This document shows, piece after piece, positions 1 to 8,164 of a stretch of DNA of 15,000 nucleotides. Under the pieces are notes generated by a model. That model ran no database searches. It was given only the letters and a program-made list of their open reading frames with translations, and was not told where the DNA came from. The position numbers and the translations under genes are program-made. The stretch is taken from the NCBI GenBank assembly GCA_028554645.1, contig JAQOOI010000060.1, positions 92,501 through 107,500 of the forward strand, written 5' to 3'. Source of the DNA: Omphalotus guepiniiformis. Taxonomy: Eukaryota; Basidiomycota; Agaricomycetes; Agaricales; Omphalotaceae. The stretch's first letter is position 1. Each line of letters begins with the position of its first letter.

Positions 1-1456
1 AAGGACTAATAAAAGATTGCCACTATAAAGGGCATCTATAAAATAATGGAACTTTCAGTGGAGTTAAAAAATAGCCGTTTCCTTAATATGAAAAAAAAAA
101 AAACATTCCAATACTAGACCTGTTTTGGGATTTAGGGAATCCAGGGGTGTCTAATTACAAGGACTCCAAAAGTTGAAATAGCGGGGATTTTGGAGTTCTG
201 GAGAATGGTTCAATTGTATAATTAGGCGTATTTAAAAAAAACAAGGGGTAATACTCCTACTGGTTTTATGGCTGGTTTAAAGATTAATATTTTAATAAGT
301 GGGAACTTCAAACATTTCTCGGGATACTGATTTTTTTAAAAATGGAAAAAAGTTTTTGGTACTGATTTATCTGAAAGTGTGGGGCGTTTTAAGGTTTTTC
401 AGGCACAAATTAACGTTTTTAAAAACCGTGGAAGATTTTTAATTGTAATCGGAAATTTTTACCAGAATATAGTGGAAAAACAAAAAAACAAATTTTTTTC
501 CATTTTTTAAGGAAGTATAGGGAAATTAATGGGAACTAAATAATTTGGGGATGTTGGTGAAGGATTTTTGTTGAGATTCAGGCCAAAAACAATAATTGAT
601 GGGTTAATACAAACTTTAAAAGGCCATTTACTTTTTTAACTATTAAGGAAGGTTAGACACAAAAAATTAAAAAAAAAAAAAACAGAACAGGTTCATGGAA
701 ACCAACACGTAAGGAAAAAATAGGGGGTTTGATTGCTAAAATCTAAACTTTTTATAGTTTTTTTAAATTGGAATTTCATGACTTATGCGTTACCATTTAA
801 ATGGGGTTAAAAAAGTTTATTCCTTTCAAATATTGGAGATTTTCTTTTACTTCCGGTTTAGCATTTAAAGCTTATATTGGAATAAGTGGGTACGAGTGGA
901 GGTTAAAAACGTTAAATCCAAGGTTTCTTAAACTTTCTACATAACTTCGTATTTACTTATTCAGAATGTTTTTATTTTTCTAGTAAAGAAAGGTTGTCTT
1001 TATATTGAATTTAATTTAATTAAAAAGCTCTGCAGTTTCAAATCCAAATTCTTGGGAACGTTTCCAGGGAACCAAGTATTCCAAAAAAAACTTATAATAT
1101 TTGGAATAAAAAGAATCTAATTGCCTCTACATCGTGATATAGGTTTTTACCTTTACGTTCATTCTTCTTTTTCTTTGAAAAGTATAAAAATTTAATTTAA
1201 ATTAAATTAGTTAATAGTCTAATTAAATAAAATAAATAATGTTAGAACCTAAATAAAGCAATTTAAAAATATTGGAAAATTATTTAAAATTTATTATAAT
1301 CCACAAAATTGTTAACTTTTAAAACGTGAAAAGGCGGACACCATCCGATGAACAAACGGGTCAAAAAGATAATTGTTTTTTTGTTATCAAGGGGGGGGGG
1401 GGGGACGCGGGTCGGTTATATTTATGATTAAAAAATAAAGTTTTTTAACAAAACAT

Positions 1457-1520
1457 CCCCTTACCCTCTAAACCCCTTCCCACAAAAGGGGGAGGGGGGG
1501 TGTAAGGGGAAGGGGGGAGG
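1457..1520. repeat. GC-rich hairpin element (noisy)
   Basis: A C-rich arm (CCCCTTACC then CCCCTTCCC, about 1457-1481) is followed by a G-rich arm ending GTGTAAGGGG with GGGGAAGG after it. The arms can pair as an imperfect hairpin around an ACAAAA loop. Composition and design match the clearer GC hairpins at 5577-5628 and 6673-6727. Confidence 0.5.
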
Positions 1521-1785
1521 TAACAGTTTTTAAAGAATTAAAAAAATATTATCGCTAACCAGACTGGTGTGTCATTGATGGGGTTTATTATGAAAAAAAT
1601 AAAACAAAACAAAAAATTGTAAAAAGATCAAAAATTGCTTAATGTTAACAAGTTCCGGAGGGGTTTTAATTTCAATTAATAAGATGTTAATTGGAACAAT
1701 TTTTATGGTTTACTTAAATTGGTTTTTTGATGACTAAAAAAAAAAAATACCTTTCTATTTATTATAAATAAATATTTTAAAATAC

Positions 1786-1815
1786 CTTTCGCTCGCTTGC
1801 GCGAAGCGGCAACGA
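1786..1815. repeat. Small GC hairpin
   Basis: TTCGC (1788-1792) and GCGAA (1801-1805) pair across the loop TCGCTTGC. It is an isolated GC patch in AT-rich sequence, like the small inserts seen elsewhere in the window. Confidence 0.45.
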
Positions 1816-2218
1816 AAAATTTAATATTATTTAGTTTTTTAAATTTGAAAATCAAGGTTTTTTAAAAAAAAAATAATAAAATAAGTATTAAAATAGGCTT
1901 AAATTAACAGTGCGTGAGTGGATTGAAAAAACAAAGAATTATATTTGTAAAGGCCTTAAGTCCCTAAAACCTAAAAACAAAACGGTGAGGTAAAAATTTT
2001 AGTAGTTTGATTTGTAAAAACCTACAAAATTTTTACATTTTATTTTTTAAACTTGGGGCTACAGTTTATTACAATCTTCAACCTATCCAAGCTCATCCCA
2101 GTTGATTTTGCGGGGACTAAAAAAAAGGATAATAGTTAGGAAATTAAAAACATATTTTCCACACCAATTTGGGGCCACTTTTGACTAAATTTATACTGAA
2201 AAGAAATTAAGGGTTTTT

Positions 2219-2530
2219 TTTGGCGGCACGGGGTTTCGCTTTACGGCCTCCAATACCCTATTCGCCTCCTTGCGCTTTTAAGCTCCCCACCAGTCCTTTT
2301 TTGCTCCCCCTCGGCTTGCTTAAAGGCTGTAGCCGGGACCACCAAGGCTTGTAAAGTTGACCCCCAAGCTTTAAAGCTGGGCTCCTTTTCCCCTCGCGCT
2401 TTGGCCTGGCTTTAGCTGAGGGGACCTTGCTTTAGCTGTTCGGCCAACCGCTCAGCTTTTCTCTTGAATAAAAGCCAAAGGACGGCGAAACCGGGGTGCT
2501 GGAGAGGAGGGGGGGCGCGCGGGGGGTGGG
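2219..2530. repeat. Large GC-rich cluster with CTTTAGCTG motifs
   Basis: About 310 bases of GC-rich DNA lie inside very AT-rich flanks. The cluster carries the family motif GGCTTTAGCTGAGG (about 2408-2421) and a second TTGCTTTAGCTG shortly after, with C-rich upstream and G-rich downstream parts that could pair. The same CTTTAGCTG core recurs in the 7.5-10.6 kb spacer, so this is probably several GC elements inserted next to or into each other. No protein is recognisable. Confidence 0.55.
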
Positions 2531-3844
2531 GGATTGTCGTTTAGGCCAGGGGTGGTTTCGACAATCAATAATTTGTTTGGGACATAGGCGTGCAAGGTAA
2601 AAGAGGGCTCTGTTTTAAGGCCAGGAATCGAGAAAAAACTTAGTGGTGGCTTTGCTTCTCAACCAATTTATTACTACAAACAAAAAAAAACTGCTTTGAG
2701 GGATTGTATTTAAAACCTTTAACCATTGGTAGTATTAAAAGTAGCAGGTGCTTTTAAAAAAGGGAAAAAAAAATTTAAAGGGACGTAGAACAAGAAAGAT
2801 TATTTAAAAAAAAACTGTTCGCTTTTCAATTTATTGCCTTTTTAGTGGGGGTTTTTTATAGAATGGAGATGGTTATATTTCCAAAAAATTAGTTAAAAAA
2901 AAACTACTAAAAGGTTAAGATATTTCTGTAAAAAAATTGGCTAATGAATTTTTACAAAAAAGTTTTAAAAAGGGGACCCCATATCTACTTTAGAATTTTG
3001 TTTTTAATATTCTAATTCTCCAGTAATTAAAATATAGGTAAATTAAAAAACCAAAATTTTAAAATAAAGATTTAAGAAATTCAATATTGTACAAATATTA
3101 GTTATTAAGTAAAAAACAAGACTTTACAAGGAAAGTTTCTTTTTTCCAATTATTAGTTCACCATTAAAAATATATTTTTTTTTTTAACAAACAAAACTCG
3201 AAGACGGAAACAATTTGATTTAGCTATGTATCAATTTTTAAAAAAGGATATAAAAGTTTTTTTGATAGTATATCCCCAACTTTAAAATTTATATTAAGGA
3301 GATTATTTTACTGAAATTTAAAAGTTTGCCTAAACATAATAAACTTTCAAGGGCATTGTAGAATTACCTTCAATTATCATTTTTTGAACAAAAAATTGAA
3401 ATTTGTAGGCTTTACTACAGGTGCTGAAAGGTTTCCTTTTTTTATTAAAAATCAAATATTGATAGTTGTTTTCAAAATTAAAACACCCAAAAGTGAACCC
3501 CTTCATGCTTTCAAACTTGTTTGAACGCTTTTTAAAAGGTATTCTAGTCCATTTTAAATAACTAACCGGAACAAAAAAATTGATATCAGAATAATAATCA
3601 AAAAAAGTATGACTCCAAAATTTTTCATGTTAGGTTCCAAATAAAAAGATGTTCAAACAGTTATAAAAAAAAACTTTTTTTTTCATTTTTTCTGGGTCTT
3701 CATCTTGTAATTGGGGGGAAACTAAAATCATATTCAATTACTTAAGTTGATTAAAACAATAATTTAAAAAAAAAAACTTAAGGCATTAAACGTTATAAAA
3801 AAATTTAAACTTTCCTATTTTAATCTTAATATTTTTTGGTTGTT

Positions 3845-3895
3845 GGCTGCTCCCCGCCCACCTGCTGTAGCTGGGCGGGAACAGGCTACGCAGAA
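3845..3895. repeat. GC hairpin with CTGCTGTAGCTG loop
   Basis: TCCCCGCCCA (3851-3860) pairs with TGGGCGGGA (3872-3880) with one bulged C. The loop holds CTGCTGTAGC, also found in the element at 7917-7971. It belongs to the same GC palindrome family. Confidence 0.6.
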
Positions 3896-4344
3896 AACTA
3901 AAAGGTTTTTTATACTAGAAGGTTTTAAGGGGGGCCTTAGCGTTAGCTTTTTTTTCGGTACATAACCAAACAGGCCGCCTCCGTTCTTCGCTTTTTTGTT
4001 TGGGAAAAAGGGGAAAATTAGTTCCTTTGAAAACAGGTTAACGTTTAATTGGGCAAAAACGGTGGGGGGAAAAACAAAAATTGCAAAAAAAAATCTAAAT
4101 AACATAAAATTTATTGCAAAAGTACAACCTCCCAGTGGTTTTTAAAGATAATTTGCAGGCGGAAAAACTTGAATTCGGTAAAGGCTCCGCCAGTAACTTT
4201 GTAGCCCCAACCGCTAAGGCCGCATATATAAAAATGTATCCCAAGAAAACGTTCAAAACGGGATTAAAAATGGGGTGGAAAGTTCAATTACAAACAATAA
4301 AGCCCAAAAAACAACAGATAGCACCGCAAAAAACCAATTTAATA

Positions 4345-4860
4345 TACTTTTTTGGTTGATGGACATGAGTCTGAAAAAAAAACATTGGGTGGTTGGGGGA
4401 AAAAAAACAAAAAACAAATGGAAGTTATAATTAAAAAAAAAAAATATCGTTAATTTATTTTGTAATTTGAGGGAAGGCTTTTCTGTTTCGACATGCTTAC
4501 ATTAAAATAGGATTTTCTTCTCTGCTACATTATATTTTACCGGTTTTTTTATTAGGCCAAGCGTTAGGCTCTGGGGTTGGCTTCATTGTATGAATAGCTC
4601 TTCATTTGATTCCATGTGGTTTTTTCAATAAAAATTACCAATGGAGTAACTTCTCTAATGGGGATAGGATATGCCAATGCAACCCCTTACTTTATTTTTA
4701 AAGATTTAGTAACATTTTTTTGAATTTTTTTCTTAGTATTATTTTTCTTTCAATTTTTGTAGTTTTACTGTTCCTAAATGCTTTTAGGTCCACCAAGCGA
4801 TTAACATATATTCCAGCAAACCCTATGGTTTACACCGGCATCGATAGTACCTGAATGATA
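4345..4860 (+). CDS. cob: Cytochrome b, internal exon (5' part of gene not readable)
   Basis: Cytochrome b is the haem-carrying core subunit of complex III in the inner mitochondrial membrane. Family motifs appear in the right order but in shifting frames. A GQMSLW-like stretch lies near 4360-4377. An IWGGFSVS-like stretch precedes FFSLHYILPF (about 4465-4545). Then come ALH..GxNNPMGVTS (about 4586-4657), the YFIFKDLVT block (4690-4713), YIPANPMV (about 4807-4832) and ASIVPEW (about 4839-4858). Trp of PEW is TGA, showing code 4. At least eight single-base indels are needed to join these blocks, mostly in homopolymers. The 5' limit is uncertain because sequence before about 4345 is too degraded. 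The exon ends inside the PEWY Qo-site motif, where the intron begins, and the gene resumes at 7144. Confidence 0.85.
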
Positions 4861-4985
4861 AACATAAATATCATGCCTAAGAGTAATCTTTTGAAAAATT
4901 TACTTTACTGTATGCTGAAAACTCCTAAAGCTTTAAGTACTAATAAATTAAAATTTAAGTTTAAATCTTAAAGATAGTAGCAATG

Positions 4986-5077
4986 GACAATCAGCAGGAA
5001 ACCATACTATATAGATCCTCAGAGACTTTACGTTTAAGCTCCTTTAAAAATAGTTAAAGGATGAAGATAATAGTCCG
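4986..5077 (+). ncRNA. Group I intron catalytic core (cob intron)
   Basis: The conserved core strings are present in order. A Q-like element, GACAATCAGCAGGAAACC, lies at 4986-5003. An R element, TCAGAGACTTTACG, lies at about 5019-5032. A perfect 7-bp hairpin, CCTTTAA/TTAAAGG (5041-5060), fits P8. The S element GAAGATAATAGTCCG follows at 5063-5077. GACT in R and AGTC in S can pair as P7. This arrangement is diagnostic of group I introns; the subgroup was not determined. Confidence 0.85.
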
Positions 5078-5477
5078 ATCCTATTTGAAAGATTAGGAAT
5101 ATATATAAATATATAAAATATTTATAATTTTGATTTGACAACTTATTGAAGTTTATTATGTAAACAAAAATTACACAACTACAGTTAAAAAAAGATTAAC
5201 TAAAATTGAAAGATCAAAAATCAATATAGGATAGCCCTTTAAATGAAATAATAATTGGATTATTATTAGGAGATGGTCACTTACAATGTAGAAATGGTAA
5301 TAGTAGATTTATTTATGGTCCAAAGTAGTTTAAGAGAACATCATTTAAATTATTTTTATCATATTTTTGATTTATTTAAACCTTTTATATCAAAAGATTT
5401 TGTTCCTAAATCTAGAACATTTATAGATAAAAAACTAACATTAGTTACAGATCAATTTCTTTTGCTTCATTAAACTC

Positions 5478-5494
5478 TACTCGCCTGCGCGCTT
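5478..5494 (+). repeat. Short in-frame GC insert in the LAGLIDADG gene
   Basis: Local reading is ...ASLNSTRLRACFNYY..., where relatives usually have a short K/QLP before CFNYY (family knowledge from memory). The GC-rich piece TCGCCTGCGCGC supplies the extra residues and leaves the frame open on both sides. Confidence 0.5.
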
Positions 5495-5576
5495 GTTTTA
5501 ATTATTATAGAAATTTATTTTATAATAAAGAAAAATATAAAAGTAGTACCTTTAAATATAAATGAATTATTAAACT

Positions 5577-5628
5577 CCTCCCCTACCCCTTCCCCTCCCT
5601 CGCTTTGCGATCAAAGGGGTAGGGGAGG
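5577..5628. repeat. Perfect GC-rich palindrome inside the LAGLIDADG reading frame
   Basis: The 15-base arm CCTCCCCTACCCCTT (5577-5591) has an exact reverse complement at 5614-5628. The 22-base loop holds CGCTTTGCG. The surrounding frame reads NELLN, then about 20 Pro/Ser/Gly/Arg-rich residues, then KGLAYWI without a stop. The element therefore sits in frame at the linker just before the second LAGLIDADG helix, where family members normally have only a few residues. Confidence 0.85.
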
Positions 5629-5731
5629 GGAGGGGAAAGGACTAGCTTATTGAATTATAATATATTTATATATTATATTTTGATTTTAAAAATAGTGAAT
5701 TTCTTTTTTACATTATAGTGAGTTTTATAAT

Positions 5732-6625
5732 ATGAATATGTTAAATCTTTACAGTTTATCAATTTTATACCTGTTGGTTACTTATAATAACGCTTTTTCT
5801 AATAAAAATAAAATAATTTTAGATAACAAAGAAAAAGCAGGTGTTATATTGCTGAACTCTGTTATCTACCAGCAAGTCTTATGTTGGTAGTAGTGTAAAT
5901 TTAGGTAGAAGGATTAAGAAATTATTTTAATCCTGTTTATATTTCAACATATCACCCGTAAGAACATGGTTATTAACAAAGCTCTTTTAAAATACGGTTA
6001 TTCAAAATTTAAATTAGAAATCCTTGAGTATTGTGACCCTAAAGATTTAGTGAAAAAAGAGCATATATTATATGGATATTTTAAATCCTGAATACAATGT
6101 ATTAAATACTGCTTATTCTTCTCTAGGTTATAAACATTACTAAAGATTCTTTAGTAAAAATAAAAAAACAACTAGCTATACTTAATAAAAGTAAGTTCTA
6201 TTTCAGTTAAGGTTACTAACTTAGAAACCAAATATTTCGGCCGCCGAAGGCGAGAATATGATTCTTTAACTGTTGCAGCTAAAACTCTTAATACAACTAG
6301 GAGTACTTTACAAAGACATATTCTTAATTCTAAACTTTTTTAAAGGTATATATAAATTAGAATCTAATTTATCTGTTTTCACCTTTTGATTCTAATTATT
6401 TAATTCATCCTAATTCAATTAAAATTGAAGTTACTGATTTAAAGTTAAAAACCAATAACTAGATATACTTCTATTCTATCGGCAGCTAGAGTCTTAGGAA
6501 TAAGAGGCACAACTATTTCTAATTTTTTATTGCGTAACCAAAACTAAACCATACCCCGCCCCGCCCCATAAGGGGAAAGGGGAAAGGGGAAAGGAAGATT
6601 TATATTCAAAAAAAATTTAAACTTA
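5732..6625 (+). CDS. GIY-YIG homing endonuclease nested in the LAGLIDADG gene (frameshifted copy)
   Basis: GIY-YIG enzymes are homing nucleases with a small catalytic domain and modular DNA-binding tails. The frame is open from ATG 5732 (MNMLNLYS...) into DNKEKAGV, the usual lead-in to the catalytic domain. After indels near 5850 comes KSYVGSSVNLGRR (about 5873-5912), holding the YVG motif and catalytic Arg region. Next are INKALLKYGYSKFKLEILEYCD (about 5968-6036), KEHI, and NPEYNVLNTAYSSLGYKH (about 6083-6138). Two NUMOD-like tail segments follow: EYDSLTVAAKTLNTTRSTLQRHI (about 6253-6330) and SAARVLGIRGTTISNFLL (about 6481-6532). At least six frameshifts are present, so it is either badly sequenced or broken. 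GC inserts at 6236-6254 and 6553-6594 lie in the tail. The start is supported by an uninterrupted frame from this ATG into the domain. Confidence 0.8.
6236..6254 (+). repeat. In-frame GC palindrome in the GIY-YIG gene tail
   Basis: TTCGG-CCG-CCGAA (6236-6248) is a small perfect hairpin continuing into CCGCCGAAGGCGAG (6241-6254). The local frame reads TKYFGRRRREYDSLTVAA with no stop, so the insert adds Arg-rich residues just before a NUMOD-like segment. The same 14-base module occurs at 8685-8698 and, with one extra T, at 13609-13623. Confidence 0.7.
6553..6594. repeat. GC-rich element at the 3' end of the GIY-YIG gene
   Basis: CCCCGCCCCGCCCCAT is followed by repeated GGGGAAA units, giving C-rich and G-rich arms that can fold back. 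It lies between ...RNQTKPY and GRFIFKKN-like coding sequence, where a NUMOD unit normally continues directly. The flanking frames differ by one base, possibly a sequencing error in the repeated AAAGGGG run. Confidence 0.6.
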
Positions 6626-6672
6626 ACTTTCGGTTGTCTTTTATCAAAATAAAGGATTACAGTTATAAACAT

Positions 6673-6727
6673 CTCCCTGTTCCCTTCCCCGCCCCATTCG
6701 CAAAGCGAGGGGAAGGGGAGGAGGGAG
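6673..6727. repeat. Nested GC hairpin
   Basis: Three stacked stems are visible: CTCCCT/AGGGAG (6673-6678, 6722-6727), CCTTCCCC/GGGGAAGG (6683-6690, 6709-6716) and TCGC-AAA-GCGA (6698-6708). It contains the module CCCCGCCCCATT shared with 7718-7729 and 8579-8590. Confidence 0.8.
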
Positions 6728-6749
6728 AAAAATGTTTTAAATTGACTTT

Positions 6750-6852
6750 GGCGGAGCTTCTGCGATTAAAATTTTAGTCCGGAGTGCGGAGCTGCGTAGT
6801 CCGGAGTCCTCCTACGGCCTACGGCCTACGGCCTAACGGAGAGGAGGGGAGA
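6750..6852. repeat. GC-rich cluster with internal tandem repeats
   Basis: CTACGGC is repeated three times without spacing (6812-6832), and TAGTCCGGAGT occurs twice (6775-6785, 6797-6807). The cluster ends at GGAGAGGAGGGGAG, directly before the LAGLIDADG C-terminal half. Confidence 0.7.
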
Positions 6853-6865
6853 TAAATTTTATAAC

Positions 6866-7112
6866 TTGTGATGTGGTTTCTCTTCAAAATAAAGGATTAC
6901 ATCTAAGTACTTATGGTTTTACATTGGAAGATGTTAACTTATTAATAAGTACTTTAGAAAATTTATATTCGCACCTGATTTTCTAATTAAATGTTCAATT
7001 CATAATCATAAAAAAGGATATAGAATTTATATTTGAGAGGAAAGTATGAATTAAAGTTAAGAGACCATATCTCTCCGTATATGCATAAAGATATGCTATA
7101 CAAGATAAATCC
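6866..7112 (+). pseudogene. LAGLIDADG homing endonuclease, C-terminal half (interrupted)
   Basis: This continues the gene broken at 5656. GATGTGGTTTCT just before 6884 reads as a damaged DDGG(F)S, the rest of the second LAGLIDADG motif. QNKGLHLSTYGFTLEDVNLLISTLEN follows (about 6885-6962). Then come CSIHNHKKGYRIYIWEESM (about 6991-7050), with TGA as Trp, and LRDHISPYMHKDMLYKI (about 7059-7108), the normal end of the family's second domain. A few indels are present, for example near 6965. It ends about 35 bases before the next cob exon. N- and C-halves together account for the whole family length, so this is one gene split by an insertion rather than two independent fragments. Confidence 0.85.
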
Positions 7113-7143
7113 AAAATAGTTTATAGTTTTATATATATTATCG

Positions 7144-7496
7144 ATTTATTACCATTCTATGCTATTTTAAGAAGTATTCCAAATAATTATTAGGAGTTGT
7201 TGCAATGTTTGGTTCATTATTAATATTATTAATTTTTTACCTTTAACTGATTTATCTAGAACAAGAAGTAATCAATTTAGACCTGCAATGAAATTAGCTT
7301 TCTGATTTTTTGTAGTAGATTTCATAAATAATTAAACTTGGATTGGGTTCTCAGGCATCCGGATTCTCCATATTTAGAAATAGGGCAAGCTGCTACTGCT
7401 TTCTACTTTTCTTGATTTTTATTTATAGTTACCAACATGTGGTATAATTAGAAAATACTTTATTTGATATTGCTTACTACCAATAAAAATAACTAA
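7144..7496 (+). CDS. cob: Cytochrome b, last exon
   Basis: The exon picks up directly after PEWY with a FLPFYAILRSIPNKLLGV-like stretch (about 7144-7200). It continues AMFGSLLILLI, LPLTDLSRTRSNQFRPAMKLAFWFFVVDF (about 7240-7320), WIGSQHPDSPYLEIGQAATAFYFSWFLF (about 7342-7425) and GIIENTLFDIATTNKNN, with stop TAA at 7494-7496. Trp codons at 7303-7305 and 7413-7415 are TGA. About eight indels interrupt the frame. This part encodes the Qo-loop and last transmembrane helices of complex III cytochrome b. No GC hairpin lies inside it. Confidence 0.9.
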
Positions 7497-7555
7497 TAAT
7501 TTAAATAATAAAAAAAAATAAAAATAATAATATATTACCCCTATTAAAAACAAGC

Positions 7556-7765
7556 GTTCCCTCCCATCTCGCTCTTGCTAAAGCATCAAGCGAGATCGAG
7601 CGCTCACTCGCTTTCCTTCCTTGCTAAAGCAAAGGAGCGTCGGGTGCGAGCGCAGCGACAGCTATAGCATGCTCCGTTCCTGCTTTAGCTGTCGCTTAGA
7701 GCGAGGAGCTGCTTCTTCCCCGCCCCATTAGGGGGAAGGGGAGGGCAGCTAAAAGGCAGGGGAGA
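7556..7765. repeat. Compound GC cluster with several perfect hairpins
   Basis: ATCTCGCT/AGCGAGAT (7566-7573, 7589-7596) encloses TGCTAAAGCA. AGCGACAGCTA/TAGCTGTCGCT (7654-7664, 7686-7696) is a perfect 11-bp stem. CTTCCCC/GGGGAAG (7715-7721, 7732-7738) encloses the shared CCCCGCCCCATT module. This looks like several elements inserted side by side. Confidence 0.85.
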
Positions 7766-7905
7766 AAACAAGAAAATACGTTAATTATTTAACTAAATAG
7801 TTATACTAATATTAAATAAAAAAAAGTAAAGATAGTTTAAGCAATAAAAATTTTTATGATAGTCTTTTCCTTACCAACTGAAGCAAAAATAGGTTTAATA
7901 GATGC

Positions 7906-7975
7906 CGCTTACCTCGCTCCCTGCTGTAGCACCCCTGCCTGCTTTAGCTGGCCGGGAGCTAGAGCAGGGAGGCGG
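7906..7975. repeat. GC hairpin of the CTCCCTGCTTTAGC family
   Basis: CTCCCTGCTGTAGC (7917-7930) pairs with GCTAGAGCAGGGAG (7958-7971) with one mismatch. The loop carries CCTGCTTTAGCTGG. The flank CCGC...GCGG extends the palindrome. Confidence 0.8.
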
Positions 7976-8050
7976 TTGTAAGTGTTTTATAATAAATCTT
8001 AAAACAGTTTTGTGATTTTAGTTTTGGCTAAGTGTAAGTAATAAAACTAC

Positions 8051-8076
8051 TCACCTTTCGCATAAGCGGGTGGGTG
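8051..8076. repeat. Small hairpin TCACC/GGGTGA
   Basis: TCACC (8051-8055) can pair with GGTGA (8072-8076) around TTTCGCATAAGCGGGTG, which itself holds CGC-ATAA-GCG. It is a short GC-richer island in AT-rich sequence. Confidence 0.4.
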
Positions 8077-8164
8077 AAGATCGTCCAGTGTTATGCCTAA
8101 TTAGAGATAAAATAAAAATAGGTAAAGTTTATCCTATAATACCTAAAAATAATTGTAATGGAGC

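Larger units (their letters stand above)
1..4340. other. Degraded or error-rich AT-rich region, no gene recognised
   Basis: This stretch has long A, T and G homopolymers (for example 14 G at 1391-1404). I could not find a mitochondrial exon, rRNA signature, tRNA or group I core in it on either strand. Because the gene that follows is the 3' part of cob, the 5' cob exons and possibly more introns would be expected here, but no cob motif could be read with confidence. One locally open stretch (340-510, + strand) encodes about 56 residues of no recognised family. The homopolymer pattern resembles an uncorrected long-read contig end more than natural decay, though I cannot separate the two by eye. 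GC-rich patches inside it are listed separately. Confidence 0.6.
5165..5656 (+). pseudogene. LAGLIDADG homing endonuclease, N-terminal half (interrupted)
   Basis: LAGLIDADG enzymes cut intronless alleles to spread their intron, and some also help splicing. The first motif reads IIIGLLLGDGHLQ (5248-5286) after a lead-in like RLTKIERSKINIG. It is followed by NGNSRFIYG and SSLREHHLNYF (about 5296-5355), then LFKPFISKDFVPKSR. One extra C near 5319-5321 shifts the frame before SSLREHH. Further on, CFNYYRNLFYN and (V)PLNINELL precede KGLAYWI (5636-5656), the beginning of the second LAGLIDADG helix. The expected MDDG does not follow; AT-rich sequence and a GIY-YIG gene take its place. The C-terminal half is at 6870-7112. 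Two GC-rich inserts (5478-5494, 5577-5628) lie inside without closing the local frame. The start codon is not identified. Confidence 0.85.
6644..6901. repeat. 18-base direct repeat, copies 240 bases apart
   Basis: TCAAAATAAAGGATTACA occurs exactly at 6644-6661 and 6884-6901. The second copy is the coding sequence for QNKGL in the LAGLIDADG C-terminal half. The first copy lies just downstream of the GIY-YIG gene, with weaker similarity on both sides. Two GC-rich elements lie between the copies. Confidence 0.75.
4861..7143 (+). mobile_element. Group I intron of cob, inserted at the PEWY Qo-site codons
   Basis: The intron separates ...ASIVPEW(Y) from (F)LPFYAILRSIPN of cytochrome b, a known hotspot for fungal cob introns (near cob-823 in yeast numbering, from memory). 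The catalytic core lies at the 5' end (4986-5077) and the endonuclease genes follow it, so the ORFs sit in a peripheral loop 3' of the core. Exact splice sites cannot be fixed because of indels; the 3' boundary is set near TATCG at 7139-7143. The 2.3 kb length is explained by two HEGs plus at least five GC-rich insertions. The splicing chemistry (guanosine-initiated, self- or maturase-assisted) is family knowledge, not shown here. Confidence 0.8.

Noticed and set aside
340..510. 56-codon open stretch near the left end
   Set aside because: No family motif, surrounded by degraded sequence; open frames of this length arise by chance.
1391..1404. 14-base G run as a functional element
   Set aside because: Most likely a homopolymer sequencing artefact, like other G runs at 2509-2534, 9717-9729 and 11205-11214.
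3815..4105. 96-residue minus-strand ORF with a hydrophobic start
   Set aside because: It runs through the GC hairpin at 3845-3895 and low-quality A/T/G runs, and matches no mitochondrial family; probably chance.
4114..4359. 81-residue plus-strand ORF as a separate gene
   Set aside because: Its end overlaps the start of readable cob (GQMSLW region). Upstream residues resemble neither cob clearly nor another family; likely damaged cob or noise.
5273..5473. 66-residue ORF as a stand-alone gene
   Set aside because: The first 16 residues are the wrong frame before an inserted C; the rest is the LAGLIDADG HEG annotated here.
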